64,000 nt of DNA, taken from NCBI GenBank assembly GCA_000737985.1, contig JNVT01000026.1, positions 1 through 64,000 on the forward strand. Direction: 5' to 3'. Shown in pieces: positions 32,791 through 40,733 of this stretch (positions are counted from its first letter, which is position 1; every line of letters starts with the position of its first letter). The position numbers and the translations under genes were made by a program. This stretch comes from Gammaproteobacteria bacterium MFB021. Lineage in GTDB: Bacteria > Pseudomonadota > Gammaproteobacteria > Pseudomonadales > Halomonadaceae. The notes beneath the pieces were generated by a model. The model searched no databases, was not told the DNA's origin, and saw only the letters and a program-made list of their open reading frames with translations.

Positions 32791-33423
32791 ATGACGATAC
32801 AGATGTCCTTCTACGAGAATCGTGTTCTGCCGCATTTCCTCCACCTGGCGTGTGGCAACACGGTGGTCGATCGTCAGCGGGCGGCCGTGGTGCCGCAAGC
32901 CCGGGGCCGTGTTCTGGAGGTGGGTATGGGGTCCGGGCTCAATATTCCCCACTACGATCCGGACCGGGTCGAGCTGGTCTGGGGGCTCGAGCCTTCCGAA
33001 GGCATGCGACGCAAGGCCCGCCACAACGTCGCCAGCGCACAGTTCGAGGTGCGCTGGCTGGACCTGCCGGGCGAGGAGGTCCCTCTCGACGACAACAGTG
33101 TCGATACCGTGGTGCTCACCTACACCCTGTGCACGATTCCGGACTGGCACCGGGCGTTGGAGCAGATGCGTCGCGTGCTCAAGCCGGGTGGCCAACTGCT
33201 GTTCTGCGAACACGGCACGGCGCCCGACGAAGCCGTACGCCAGTGGCAGCGCCGTATCAATCCCCTGTGGCGCAGAGTGGCGGGGGGCTGCCATCTCAAC
33301 CGCGACATACCCGAGCTTATCGGGCACGCAGGCTTCGGTATCCAGCGGATGGAGACGGGCTATCTTTCGAAGGTCCCGAGGTTCGCTGGCTTCAATTTCT
33401 GGGGGGGTGCTGTTCCCCGCTGA
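32791..33423 (+). CDS. Class I SAM-dependent methyltransferase
   Basis: A 210-residue methyltransferase of the UbiE/METTL7-like type. The SAM-binding motif I is RVLEVGMGSGLNIPHY, motif II is in VELVWGLEPSEGMRR, and the post-motif segment is VDTVVLTYTLCTIPD, then RVLKPGGQLLFCEHG. The start may be 32791 or the ATG at 32803. The protein ends at an arginine immediately before an IS1380-like remnant, so its native C-terminus may have been changed by that insertion. Why such an enzyme lies in copper clusters is unclear, though it is often seen there. Confidence 0.8.
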   Translation: MTIQMSFYENRVLPHFLHLACGNTVVDRQRAAVVPQARGRVLEVGMGSGLNIPHYDPDRVELVWGLEPSEGMRRKARHNVASAQFEVRWLDLPGEEVPLDDNSVDTVVLTYTLCTIPDWHRALEQMRRVLKPGGQLLFCEHGTAPDEAVRQWQRRINPLWRRVAGGCHLNRDIPELIGHAGFGIQRMETGYLSKVPRFAGFNFWGGAVPR

Positions 33424-33783
33424 TCAAGCTCGCGTGTAATGAGGCGATTCCCCGAACAACTGGCCATCCACTTCGATGGCGGTGCCATCCACGAACACTG
33501 GCACATAGCTCAGGGTCTTGACCTGATAGTCCAGGATCGGCGGCGCCAAGTGCCTTGCCCAGTAGCGAGCGATGCTCTGGAGCGCGTCGAGGTGGACCGT
33601 CCCCATGCGTACCAGGTATTTGCCGAGGCGGCCTCTCGCCGGCACGGTCTCGATGCCCAGCAGCTTCGCCGTGACCGGATCCTGACGAAAGGCGTCCAGA
33701 TCGGACGCGCGCCATTGCCCGTGGCGAGGGAGGCCACCAGGCTCCAGAGTGTCTTCGCAACACTGGCGTCGTGCTTGAGGTGA
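33424..33783 (-). pseudogene. IS1380-like transposase fragment, frameshifted
   Basis: On the minus strand the frame ending at 33424 reads LLGIETVPARGRLGKYL, then LDYQVKTLSYVPVFVDGTAIEVDG, which resembles the N-proximal part of IS1380-family transposases (first DDE aspartate in VDGT). The upstream part (TLWSLVASLATGNG) is in another frame, so there is at least one frameshift, near 33716. The 3' two thirds of the transposase and both IS ends are missing. Confidence 0.6.
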
Positions 33784-33838
33784 CTTTGCTAGGTGAACTG
33801 GCTCAGCAGGCCACTGAATAGCTATTAATAGACATTAT

Positions 33839-34735
33839 TTAACCCTTGAGCGCCAGAATGCGCCTGGCACCGTTGAGCACAATGACCCCCGCGATGGTGC
33901 CGATAATCAGATCCGGATAATTGGTTCCGGTCCACGCGACCAAGGCGCCGGCGGTGATGACCCCCAGGTTGATCACCACGTCATTGGCCGAGAATATCCA
34001 GCTTGCCTTCATGTGCGCCCCGCCCTCTCGATGTTTGGATATCAGCAGCAGACAACTGGTATTGGCAATCAATGCGACGAATGCAATCGCCATCATCATC
34101 AGCGATTCAGGCTCGCTACCGAATACAAAGCGCCTGACCACCTCTGCGAGTACGCCAACCGCCAGAATCAGTTGGAGCACACCTGCAAGATGCGCGGCAC
34201 GCACCTGCATTTTTACGCTATGCCCAACCGCATACAGGGCGAGCCCGTACACGGCCGCATCGGCAAAATTGTCCAGGGATTCTCCAATCAGGCCGGTGGA
34301 GTGCGCGATCAGGCCGGCCGTCATTTCCACCACGAACAGGACCGCATTGATACCGAGCAACCAACGCAGGGTGCCGGACTCCTGCGCGGCAGAGGCCGAC
34401 GTGTCACCGACCGCCTTGATCGACTCAGGATCGGCAGCGGCCGTTTCCTGAAGCGAGGCTCCTAGCCCCAAGGTTGTCAGTTTTGCGGTGATGGGCTCGA
34501 CCTCGCCGTCATGCACGACCTCTAATCGGCGGTTCGACAAGTCGAAGGACAGCACCCGAATCTCCTCAAAGCCGTTCAGGGCAAGGCGAATCATTCGCTC
34601 TTCCGATGGACAGTCCATCTTCGGCACGGCATAAACGCTGACCCATTTCCCCGATGCTTCGGAGGAGCGACGCATATCGGTATCCGCTATGGGCGTCGCA
34701 TCGCCGCCACAGGGGGCTCCACAGGTTTTGCTCAT
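33839..34735 (-). CDS. Cation diffusion facilitator with N-terminal metal-binding domain
   Basis: A 298-residue heavy-metal exporter. The ATG at 34735 gives MSKTCGAPCGGD, a Cys-rich start, followed by an HMA-like domain (VYAVPKMDCPSEERMIR). The CDF part starts near residue 130 and has the key metal-site patterns GESLDNFADAAVYGLALYAV in helix 2 and ASWIFSANDVVINLGVI in helix 5. It is driven by the MerR-type promoter at 34769-34799 and is divergent from a CadR/PbrR-like gene, so Cd, Pb or Zn is the expected substrate. Confidence 0.88.
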   Translation of the reverse strand: MSKTCGAPCGGDATPIADTDMRRSSEASGKWVSVYAVPKMDCPSEERMIRLALNGFEEIRVLSFDLSNRRLEVVHDGEVEPITAKLTTLGLGASLQETAAADPESIKAVGDTSASAAQESGTLRWLLGINAVLFVVEMTAGLIAHSTGLIGESLDNFADAAVYGLALYAVGHSVKMQVRAAHLAGVLQLILAVGVLAEVVRRFVFGSEPESLMMMAIAFVALIANTSCLLLISKHREGGAHMKASWIFSANDVVINLGVITAGALVAWTGTNYPDLIIGTIAGVIVLNGARRILALKG

Positions 34736-34768
34736 GATACGACTCCACTTGAATATTATCGGGCTATC

Positions 34769-34799
34769 ATTTAAAACCATATAGTCACTATAAGGTCAA
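34769..34799 (-). promoter_or_regulatory. MerR-type (CadR/PbrR) promoter between the CDF and regulator genes
   Basis: On the minus strand: TTGACC, 19-base spacer, TTAAAT. The spacer contains the dyad CTTATAGTGACTATATGG, very close to known PbrR/CadR operators (CTATAGTnACTAGAG type). Confidence 0.8.
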
Positions 34800-34832
34800 C
34801 AGAGCGGAGAGAATCCGTTGAGGAGGAGCTTG

Positions 34833-35240
34833 GTGCGTATTGGTCAGTTGGCAGAGTTGGTAGGGGTCGATACACAGACGATCCGCTTCTATGAACGACA
34901 GGGCCTGTTACCGTCGCCTGATCGGCAGGAGAACGGTTACCGTGTCTATACCGAGGAACATGGTGAGCGGCTGGCTTTCATTTGTCGCTGCAGAATCCTG
35001 GACCTGTCGCTAGCAGAGATTCACGAGCTACAGAGGTATCAGGACGACCCTCACCAACCTTGTGCCGCCGTGAACGCTTTGCTCGATGATCACATCTCTC
35101 ACGTGCGCTCGCAGATAACCGCTCTACAGGCGCTTGAGAAACAACTCGTTTCACTGAGAGCGAGTTGCAACGATGGCCGGGAAGTTGAGGCGTGTGGGGT
35201 TCTTGCTGGAATTAGCGAGGGAAGCATGCACCAACAGTAG
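34833..35240 (+). CDS. MerR-family Cd(II)/Pb(II)-responsive regulator (CadR/PbrR-like)
   Basis: A 135-residue regulator. The GTG at 34833 with AGGAGG upstream gives VRIGQLAELVGVDTQTIRFY, the usual MerR start. Cys occur at HQPCAAVN (about residue 78) and at ASCNDGREVEACGVL (about 113 and 122), the three-cysteine pattern of Pb/Cd sensors. It is divergent from the CDF exporter and shares the dyad promoter with it. Repression without metal and activation with metal is the known family behaviour. Confidence 0.88.
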   Translation: MRIGQLAELVGVDTQTIRFYERQGLLPSPDRQENGYRVYTEEHGERLAFICRCRILDLSLAEIHELQRYQDDPHQPCAAVNALLDDHISHVRSQITALQALEKQLVSLRASCNDGREVEACGVLAGISEGSMHQQ

Positions 35241-35377
35241 GTTGACGCATCAACCATTAAATCCGGATACCCTCCCCAGCCGTGCATTAGAATGTACGAG
35301 AGTCTGAAGAAACGCCCCAGCGATCCTGTTCGCCAGGGCGCCGCTGTGCTGATGTATTGAACGCTACTCAGTCGCGG

Positions 35378-36793
35378 TTAGTCACCATTGCCCACTCGCA
35401 GGGCCACGAAGTAGGTGCGGCCTTCGCGGTTGAGCAGAACAGGCACCGCTTGATCATCTGGCAGGCGGGTCAGCATCTCCTTCAGCTGTTCCGGACTCTC
35501 TACCGGCTGCTGGCCCAGTCTGACCAGCACATCGCCGGGGCGAATGCCGACGGCAGCGGCATGTCCGGCGGGGGCCACCTTGACGATGCGCACCCCGTGA
35601 TCGATGCCAAGCCGACGCTTCTCCATGTCGTTCAACGGCTGAACCGCGATGCCCAGTCGAACCGGGTCGCCATCGGATTGACCGGGGCCGGCATCCGGCC
35701 ACTCGCCAACTTCCACCGTGATGGTCTCCTGCTGACCATCGCGCAACACGGAGAGATCAACGTCTTCGCCGGGGGCCGTCTCACCGATCAGGCGCGGCAG
35801 CGTGGTGGAGTGGTCCACTTCCTGGCCGTTCACCTCAAGGATGACATCACCGGCCTTGAGGCCGCCTTCTGTCCCAGGGCTGCCGGGCTCGACCTGGGCA
35901 ATCAAGGCACCCTCGGCCTGCTCCATGCCGAAGGACTCCGCCAGGTCCTTGGATACCGGCTGGATGCTGACGCCCAGCCAGCCGCGGCTCACGTACCCCT
36001 CTTCACGGAGCTGGTTGGCCACATCCAGTGCCACATCAATGGGAATGGCGAAGGAGAGGCCCATGTAGCCTCCACTACGGGTCAGGATCTGGGAATTAAT
36101 GCCCACGACCTCACCGTCGAGGTTAAACAGTGGTCCGCCCGAGTTGCCCGGGTTGATCGCCACATCGGTCTGGATGAAGGGAACGTAGACGTCTTGGGGC
36201 AGGGTGCGGTTGATGGCACTGATGATCCCGGACGTCACCGAGTGGTCGAAGCCGAAGGGTGAGCCTATGGCGGCGACCCACTGGCCGACCTGGAGGTTGT
36301 CGGAGTTGCCCAGTTGCAGGGTGGGTAGGTTATCCGCCTCGACCTTGAGGACCGCCACATCGGTCTTCTCGTCGGCCCCCACCAGCTCGGCCGAGAGTTC
36401 GCGACGGTCGTTGAGGCGCACCAGAATCTTGTCGGCCTCCTTGACCACGTGCGCGTTGGTCATGATGTAGCCGTCTTGATCGAAGATGAAGCCCGACCCC
36501 AGTGACCGACGCGGCTCTTCATTGCGATTGGGCGCACCGCCAGGTGGCATCGGGAAGCGGTCGTCGAAGAAGTCACGGAGGATCTCCGGCACCTCCTGCC
36601 CCCCAAATTGCCGTGAGGACGTCATGGACCTCTCGACCTTGCGGGAGGTGGAGATGTTGACCACGGCCGGCGCGGCCTCGTCGACCAGTTCCGTGAAGTC
36701 CGGCAGCTGTGGCTCGGCGAGGGCTGGCGTTGCCACCATCAGCAGTAAAGCTAAGCTCATCAGCCAGGCGTGCGAGTAAGGCTTGGGTATCAC
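35378..36793 (-). CDS. Periplasmic serine protease, DegP/DegQ/MucD type
   Basis: A 471-residue HtrA protease. A signal peptide (MSLALLLMVATPALA) is followed by the trypsin-like domain with His in MTNAHVVKEAD, Asp in EKTDVAVLKV and Ser in NPGNSGGPLFN. Two PDZ domains follow (around YVSRGWLGVSIQPV and RLGIAVQPLNDMEK). It degrades or refolds damaged envelope proteins. It stands alone between two metal-exporter modules and has no close partner. Metal-stress protein damage is a likely reason for its presence on the island. Chromosomal copies are normally elsewhere. Confidence 0.92.
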   Translation of the reverse strand: MIPKPYSHAWLMSLALLLMVATPALAEPQLPDFTELVDEAAPAVVNISTSRKVERSMTSSRQFGGQEVPEILRDFFDDRFPMPPGGAPNRNEEPRRSLGSGFIFDQDGYIMTNAHVVKEADKILVRLNDRRELSAELVGADEKTDVAVLKVEADNLPTLQLGNSDNLQVGQWVAAIGSPFGFDHSVTSGIISAINRTLPQDVYVPFIQTDVAINPGNSGGPLFNLDGEVVGINSQILTRSGGYMGLSFAIPIDVALDVANQLREEGYVSRGWLGVSIQPVSKDLAESFGMEQAEGALIAQVEPGSPGTEGGLKAGDVILEVNGQEVDHSTTLPRLIGETAPGEDVDLSVLRDGQQETITVEVGEWPDAGPGQSDGDPVRLGIAVQPLNDMEKRRLGIDHGVRIVKVAPAGHAAAVGIRPGDVLVRLGQQPVESPEQLKEMLTRLPDDQAVPVLLNREGRTYFVALRVGNGD

Positions 36794-36901
36794 AATGGGC
36801 TCCTTCCGGGGGCATGGAACATGGTAGCCAACTTGGTACAGTGCCCACTATGCAAAGTTCCGTACTCCTAACCCCGGCTCGGCCTTCAACAGAGTTCGGG
36901 C

Positions 36902-36932
36902 TTGAAGCTTGAGTTGCTATAGGTTTTATACT
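36902..36932 (+). promoter_or_regulatory. MerR-type promoter of the zitB-like CDF gene
   Basis: TTGAAG, 19-base spacer, TATACT. The spacer holds CTTGAGTTGCTATAGG, related to the dyad at 40673 (CTGTAGTTGCTACAGG). No MerR gene is adjacent, so a regulator encoded elsewhere on the island may act on it in trans. Confidence 0.65.
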
Positions 36933-36966
36933 GCTGGGTCATCAGGTGACACCACAAGGATGACGC

Positions 36967-37881
36967 ATGGGACATCATCACGATCATCCCCATCTTGCCC
37001 CCACCTCTGGTGACCGTCGGGTGAGTATCGCCATCTGGGCCAACGGGATATTGACCCTTGCCCAGATCGTTGGGGGCATTCTGGCGGGAAGCCTCTCGCT
37101 GATCGCGGATGCGCTGCACAATTTTTCCGACATGGCTGCGCTTGTCATTGCGTTTGCTGCCCGCAAGATCGCGAGACGACCGCCCGACTCACAGATGACG
37201 TTTGGCTATGGCCGAATCGAGGTTGTCGCAGCGCTGATCAACTACACCACCCTCATTATCGTTGGCATTTATCTAATTTACGAAGGCTTCATGCGCATGA
37301 TCAACCCGCCAGAGATTCAGGGCTGGATAGTCGTTATCATTGGCATTGTCGCTCTTCTTGTCGATGCGCTAACGGCCTTGCTCACCTGGTCGATGCAAAA
37401 ACATAGCGTCAATATCCGCGCCCTCTTCCTGCACAACCTGTCTGATGCCTTTGCGTCCATCGCCGTGATCATCGGGGGCTCACTGATTCTGCTGTATGAC
37501 ATGCGTTGGGTAGACCCCGCGATTACGATCGGTATTGCACTCTATATTCTCTATCTTGCCTTTACGGAGATAGGTACCCCTATCCGGACACTGATGCTGG
37601 GCTCGCCACCCGATGTCGATGGTCAATCCGTCATTGATCTCCTGCGCAGCGTCGAAGGGGTTGAGGATGTGCATCATGTTCACCTATGGCAAATGCAGGA
37701 GAATACCGCCGCGCTTGACTGCCACGTGGTGACGACGGAAGCCGGCTGGCAGCAGCTCGAGGCGATCAAGGCGGATATCAAAGCTCAGCTGAAAGCGCGC
37801 TTTGGCATTGGCCACTCCAGCTTGGAATTCGAGCATATTGATTATGCACATCAGGATGCCAACCTTTATGGGCATGGATAA
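36967..37881 (+). CDS. Cation diffusion facilitator, ZitB/CzcD type
   Basis: A 304-residue zinc-type exporter with His-rich N-terminus (MGHHHDHPHLA). Helix 2 has the metal site SLIADALHNFSDMAAL and helix 5 has ALFLHNLSDAFASIAV, both with the H-x3-D pattern of Zn/Cd transporters. The cytoplasmic domain (GVEDVHHVHLWQM, then HSSLEFEH) is complete. Gene follows a MerR-type promoter. Zn(II) is the likely main substrate, with Cd(II) or Co(II) possible. Confidence 0.92.
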   Translation: MGHHHDHPHLAPTSGDRRVSIAIWANGILTLAQIVGGILAGSLSLIADALHNFSDMAALVIAFAARKIARRPPDSQMTFGYGRIEVVAALINYTTLIIVGIYLIYEGFMRMINPPEIQGWIVVIIGIVALLVDALTALLTWSMQKHSVNIRALFLHNLSDAFASIAVIIGGSLILLYDMRWVDPAITIGIALYILYLAFTEIGTPIRTLMLGSPPDVDGQSVIDLLRSVEGVEDVHHVHLWQMQENTAALDCHVVTTEAGWQQLEAIKADIKAQLKARFGIGHSSLEFEHIDYAHQDANLYGHG

Positions 37882-37981
37882 CACGCCACTATTCGCCGAC
37901 TTAGGCACCCAACAGCGGCTGAGCTCCACTCAGCAGTATCCTGAGCTTTTTTAAACCTAACTCTTTGAAATTGAGAGAAAA

Positions 37982-38659
37982 ATGTACAAAAAGGCGACGT
38001 TTATCCTGGCCGGAGCGTTGATGCTGACGGCCATCATCGTGATCGTGTCGAGGCCCTCGTTGTTGGGCATGGGCGCCGAGACGGCGAGCCGAGAGGGTGC
38101 ACAGGCCGAGAATTCGCTGGTGCGCGCGCACTCGCCGGTCCTAGGATCGGAAGAGGCACCGGTGACGGTCGTGGAGTTCTTCGACCCGGCCTGTGAGGCC
38201 TGCCGTGCCTTCTATCCGCTGACCAAACGCATCCTGGAAGCCTACCCCGAGAAGGTGCGGCTGGTGGTGCGCTACACCCCCTTCCACGGAGACGTATCCG
38301 AAACCGCCATTCGCGTGCTCGAAGTGGCCAGGCGCCAGGATGCCTTCCAACCGGTGCTGGAGGCGCTGCTGGCTCGGCAGAGCCAGTGGGCGGCTCATGG
38401 CAGTGTCGATGAGGAAGCGATCATGGAGATCGCCAGCGAGGCCGGACTGAACAGAGCCACAGCCGAAGAGCAGCTCAATTCACCAGAGGTACAGGCGGTC
38501 TTCGACCAGGACAAGGCTGACGTCGAGGCCAACCAGATCAGCAAGACGCCGACCTTCTTCGTCAATGGCGAGCTGTTGGACCCCTTCGGCATGCAGGAGC
38601 TGGTCGACGCCGTTAACCGTGAGGTAGCCGAGGTCTCCGGCGAAGGGGATGCATCATGA
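37982..38659 (+). CDS. DsbA-family thioredoxin-fold protein
   Basis: A 225-residue membrane-anchored or secreted protein. The N-terminal helix (TFILAGALMLTAIIVIV) is followed by a DsbA/DsbG-type thioredoxin domain with the active site FFDPACEACRAFYPL and the cis-proline loop KTPTFFVNGELL. The CEAC site is not the CPHC of classical DsbA, so an isomerase or a reductase role is possible. Its stop codon overlaps the M23 peptidase start (ATGA). Confidence 0.85.
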   Translation: MYKKATFILAGALMLTAIIVIVSRPSLLGMGAETASREGAQAENSLVRAHSPVLGSEEAPVTVVEFFDPACEACRAFYPLTKRILEAYPEKVRLVVRYTPFHGDVSETAIRVLEVARRQDAFQPVLEALLARQSQWAAHGSVDEEAIMEIASEAGLNRATAEEQLNSPEVQAVFDQDKADVEANQISKTPTFFVNGELLDPFGMQELVDAVNREVAEVSGEGDAS

Positions 38660-39879
38660 CACGACGCTGGTTGCTAGCGGGACTGATGGTCCTGAGCCCC
38701 GTGTTGGCTGAAGCCCGTTGGCAAGAGCGTGCCGGATTATCACCGGCCAAGCCGGTATCGGCCAGGGCACAAGGTCGCGTCGCCCAAGAGCTCACTGTGG
38801 CACCAGGGGATACCCTGGACGCACTGCTGCAGCAGCTTGGCGTGGATGCCGAGATGCGCACCCAAGCGGCGACCTCGCTGGCGAACAGGTTCGACCCGAG
38901 ACGATTGCTGCCCGGAGATCGTATCACTTTCACCTCTATGGCGACGGGACAGCCGGTGTCGGTGGCCATCGAGCGTGACTCGGGTATTCAGTACGTCGTC
39001 ACCCTGGGTGAGCGTCCGTCGACGCGCATTGTCCAGCCTCGCCTCGACACCCTGACCTTGGGTCGTGAAGTAGATGTCAAGACGTCACTCTATGCCGCCT
39101 TGGAGGCTGAGGAGATACCCAGGCGTTTCGCAGCAGAGCTTGACATGCTGCTGGGCGGACTCATGGACACACGCCGTGATATCGCGGGGGGCGAGCGCCT
39201 GCAATTACTGTGGGAAGAAGATCGCCGTGAGGATGGCACTCGAGTCGGGCCTCCCCGTCTGACCTATATGAGGTTGGTTGACCAGGGGGAGCGGCTGGAG
39301 GTGCTGTGGCCGGCGGACCAGAGAACCACCGTGATGCTATTTAAAAATGGTAGCCTCTTGGACTCCTTGCAGATTCCGGTTCTCGGCGCACGCCTGACAT
39401 CTCCCTTCGGCAACCGGCGCCATCCCGTATCCGGAGAGGTCCGACGTCATGACGGTATCGATCTTGCCGCGCCTCGCGGCACCCCGGTCATGGCCACCGC
39501 ACGGGGGCGCATTTCCTTCATCGGTCGCCGGGGAGGTTATGGTCGTGTCGTCGAGATAGAGCACGAGACGGGCACCATCAGTCGCTATACGCACCTCAGC
39601 CGGTTCGTCGCCAGGCTGGCGGTCGGGGACTCCATCAAGGCCGGCGAAAAACTGGGTGAGGTAGGGGCCTCCGGACTCGCCACGGGGCCCAACCTGCACT
39701 ACGAGGTGAGAGTGGATGACCGCCCCGTGGATCCTCTCGAGGAAGGGCAACTCATCCTTCTGAGTGAGTCACCCACACGCCAGGAGTATCGCAGCGCACT
39801 TTTCGAGGCTCGGACACGTCTGCAAAAAAACATTGGAACGTCCGCTGCTCCCGATCTGGCCGCATTGGACAATCGATAA
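38656..39879 (+). CDS. M23 (lysostaphin-like) peptidoglycan endopeptidase with LysM-like/OapA region
   Basis: A 407-residue envelope protein. A signal peptide (WLLAGLMVLSPVLAEA) precedes an OapA/Csd3-type N-terminal domain (ELTVAPGDTLDALLQQLGVD). The zinc peptidase domain has RRHPVSGEVRRHDGIDLAAPRGTPV with its H-x3-D and GPNLHYEVRVDDRPVDP with H-x-H-equivalent residues. It resembles MepM/YebA enzymes that open cross-links for wall growth. It is cotranscribed with the DsbA-like gene. Its place in a metal island is odd; it may help fit new envelope complexes or repair the wall. Confidence 0.88.
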   Translation: MTRRWLLAGLMVLSPVLAEARWQERAGLSPAKPVSARAQGRVAQELTVAPGDTLDALLQQLGVDAEMRTQAATSLANRFDPRRLLPGDRITFTSMATGQPVSVAIERDSGIQYVVTLGERPSTRIVQPRLDTLTLGREVDVKTSLYAALEAEEIPRRFAAELDMLLGGLMDTRRDIAGGERLQLLWEEDRREDGTRVGPPRLTYMRLVDQGERLEVLWPADQRTTVMLFKNGSLLDSLQIPVLGARLTSPFGNRRHPVSGEVRRHDGIDLAAPRGTPVMATARGRISFIGRRGGYGRVVEIEHETGTISRYTHLSRFVARLAVGDSIKAGEKLGEVGASGLATGPNLHYEVRVDDRPVDPLEEGQLILLSESPTRQEYRSALFEARTRLQKNIGTSAAPDLAALDNR

Positions 39880-40012
39880 GCCACCAGGCGGGCTTGCGAT
39901 GCAACCCGCCTCGGTGGGCACGATCTGCCTATCGTCATGAGACCCTACCGCCTCAGCGGCAATCGCTTCACCCGGGAAGGGGTTATGGAAGGTATCTCGA
40001 CAGTCACGCTGG

Positions 40013-40185
40013 GTTTTTAGGCAGCCTCACCGCCGGCGTGATGGTGTATGTCATTGGCCATGAGATCACTCCCGAGACCATCGCAGCGGTCACCAGAACA
40101 AGGCGACCCTGGGAGTCTCAATGGAGCATGGTGATCATGCTGCTCCTGAATGTCTCAACTAGGGCACGCTGGGACGCGCAGGAGG
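40013..40185 (+). pseudogene. Remnant of a ZIP-family metal transporter
   Basis: One frame reads LTAGVMVYVIGHEITPETIAA and, after a shift to a second frame (HQNKATLGVSM-like) and back, ends with MVIMLLLNVS. This is the pattern of the last helices of ZIP proteins (G-x2-[VI]Y-x6-PE, then LLLN/D). No start codon or upstream helices remain. Confidence 0.5.
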
Positions 40186-40644
40186 TTACCCAAAGTCGTG
40201 AGCGCCTTTGTGGGCTGTCTCACTGATACACAGCTGGTGATCACTCAGCACCTCGATGATCCGGCAGCTTTCGACTTTCCCCCCATCACACTGGCTCACC
40301 ATCCGCCTTAGCTCGTCACGCAGTGCCGAGAGCCGCTGCAGACGTGACTCCACTTCCTCCAGGTGATGCTTGGCAACGGCATCGACCTCCTGACAGGACA
40401 TGTCGGGCTGGTCGGACATCGCCAGTAGCTCACGTACCGCATCCACCGAGAAGCCGAAGTCCCGGGCATGGCGAATGAAGGTCAGCCGTCTGACGGCGCG
40501 CTCGTCGTAGCGACGCTGACCCCCTTCAGTCCGTAAGGTGTTTTCCAGCAGCTCGATGCGCTCATAGTAACGCACCGTTTCAGGCTGGCAGCCGGTACGG
40601 CGAGCCAACTCCCCGATACCGATGGCATGGCTAATCTCCGGCAT
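40186..40644 (-). CDS. MerR-family regulator, ZntR/CadR-like
   Basis: A 152-residue regulator. The MPEISHAIGIGELARRTGCQ start at 40644 is chosen because upstream codons overlap the promoter. The winged helix is normal (PETVRYYERIELLE, QRRYDERAVRRL). Metal cysteines are in MSCQEVD and SQCDGGKVESCRII, the three-Cys layout of Zn/Cd/Pb sensors. It is divergent from the Zn/Cd/Pb ATPase and shares the promoter at 40667-40697. Confidence 0.88.
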   Translation of the reverse strand: MPEISHAIGIGELARRTGCQPETVRYYERIELLENTLRTEGGQRRYDERAVRRLTFIRHARDFGFSVDAVRELLAMSDQPDMSCQEVDAVAKHHLEEVESRLQRLSALRDELRRMVSQCDGGKVESCRIIEVLSDHQLCISETAHKGAHDFG

Positions 40645-40666
40645 CCTGATGCTCCTCTTGCATGAC

Positions 40667-40697
40667 TTGAACCTGTAGTTGCTACAGGGATTATGCT
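40667..40697 (+). promoter_or_regulatory. MerR-type promoter of the Zn/Cd/Pb ATPase
   Basis: TTGAAC, 19-base spacer, TATGCT. The spacer contains the perfect dyad CTGTAG-TTG-CTACAG. It lies between the divergent merR-type gene (start 40644) and the ATPase gene (start 40734). Confidence 0.85.
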
Positions 40698-40733
40698 TCC
40701 GGACAAGATTAAGACATTCGGAGAGGCAGCGCC

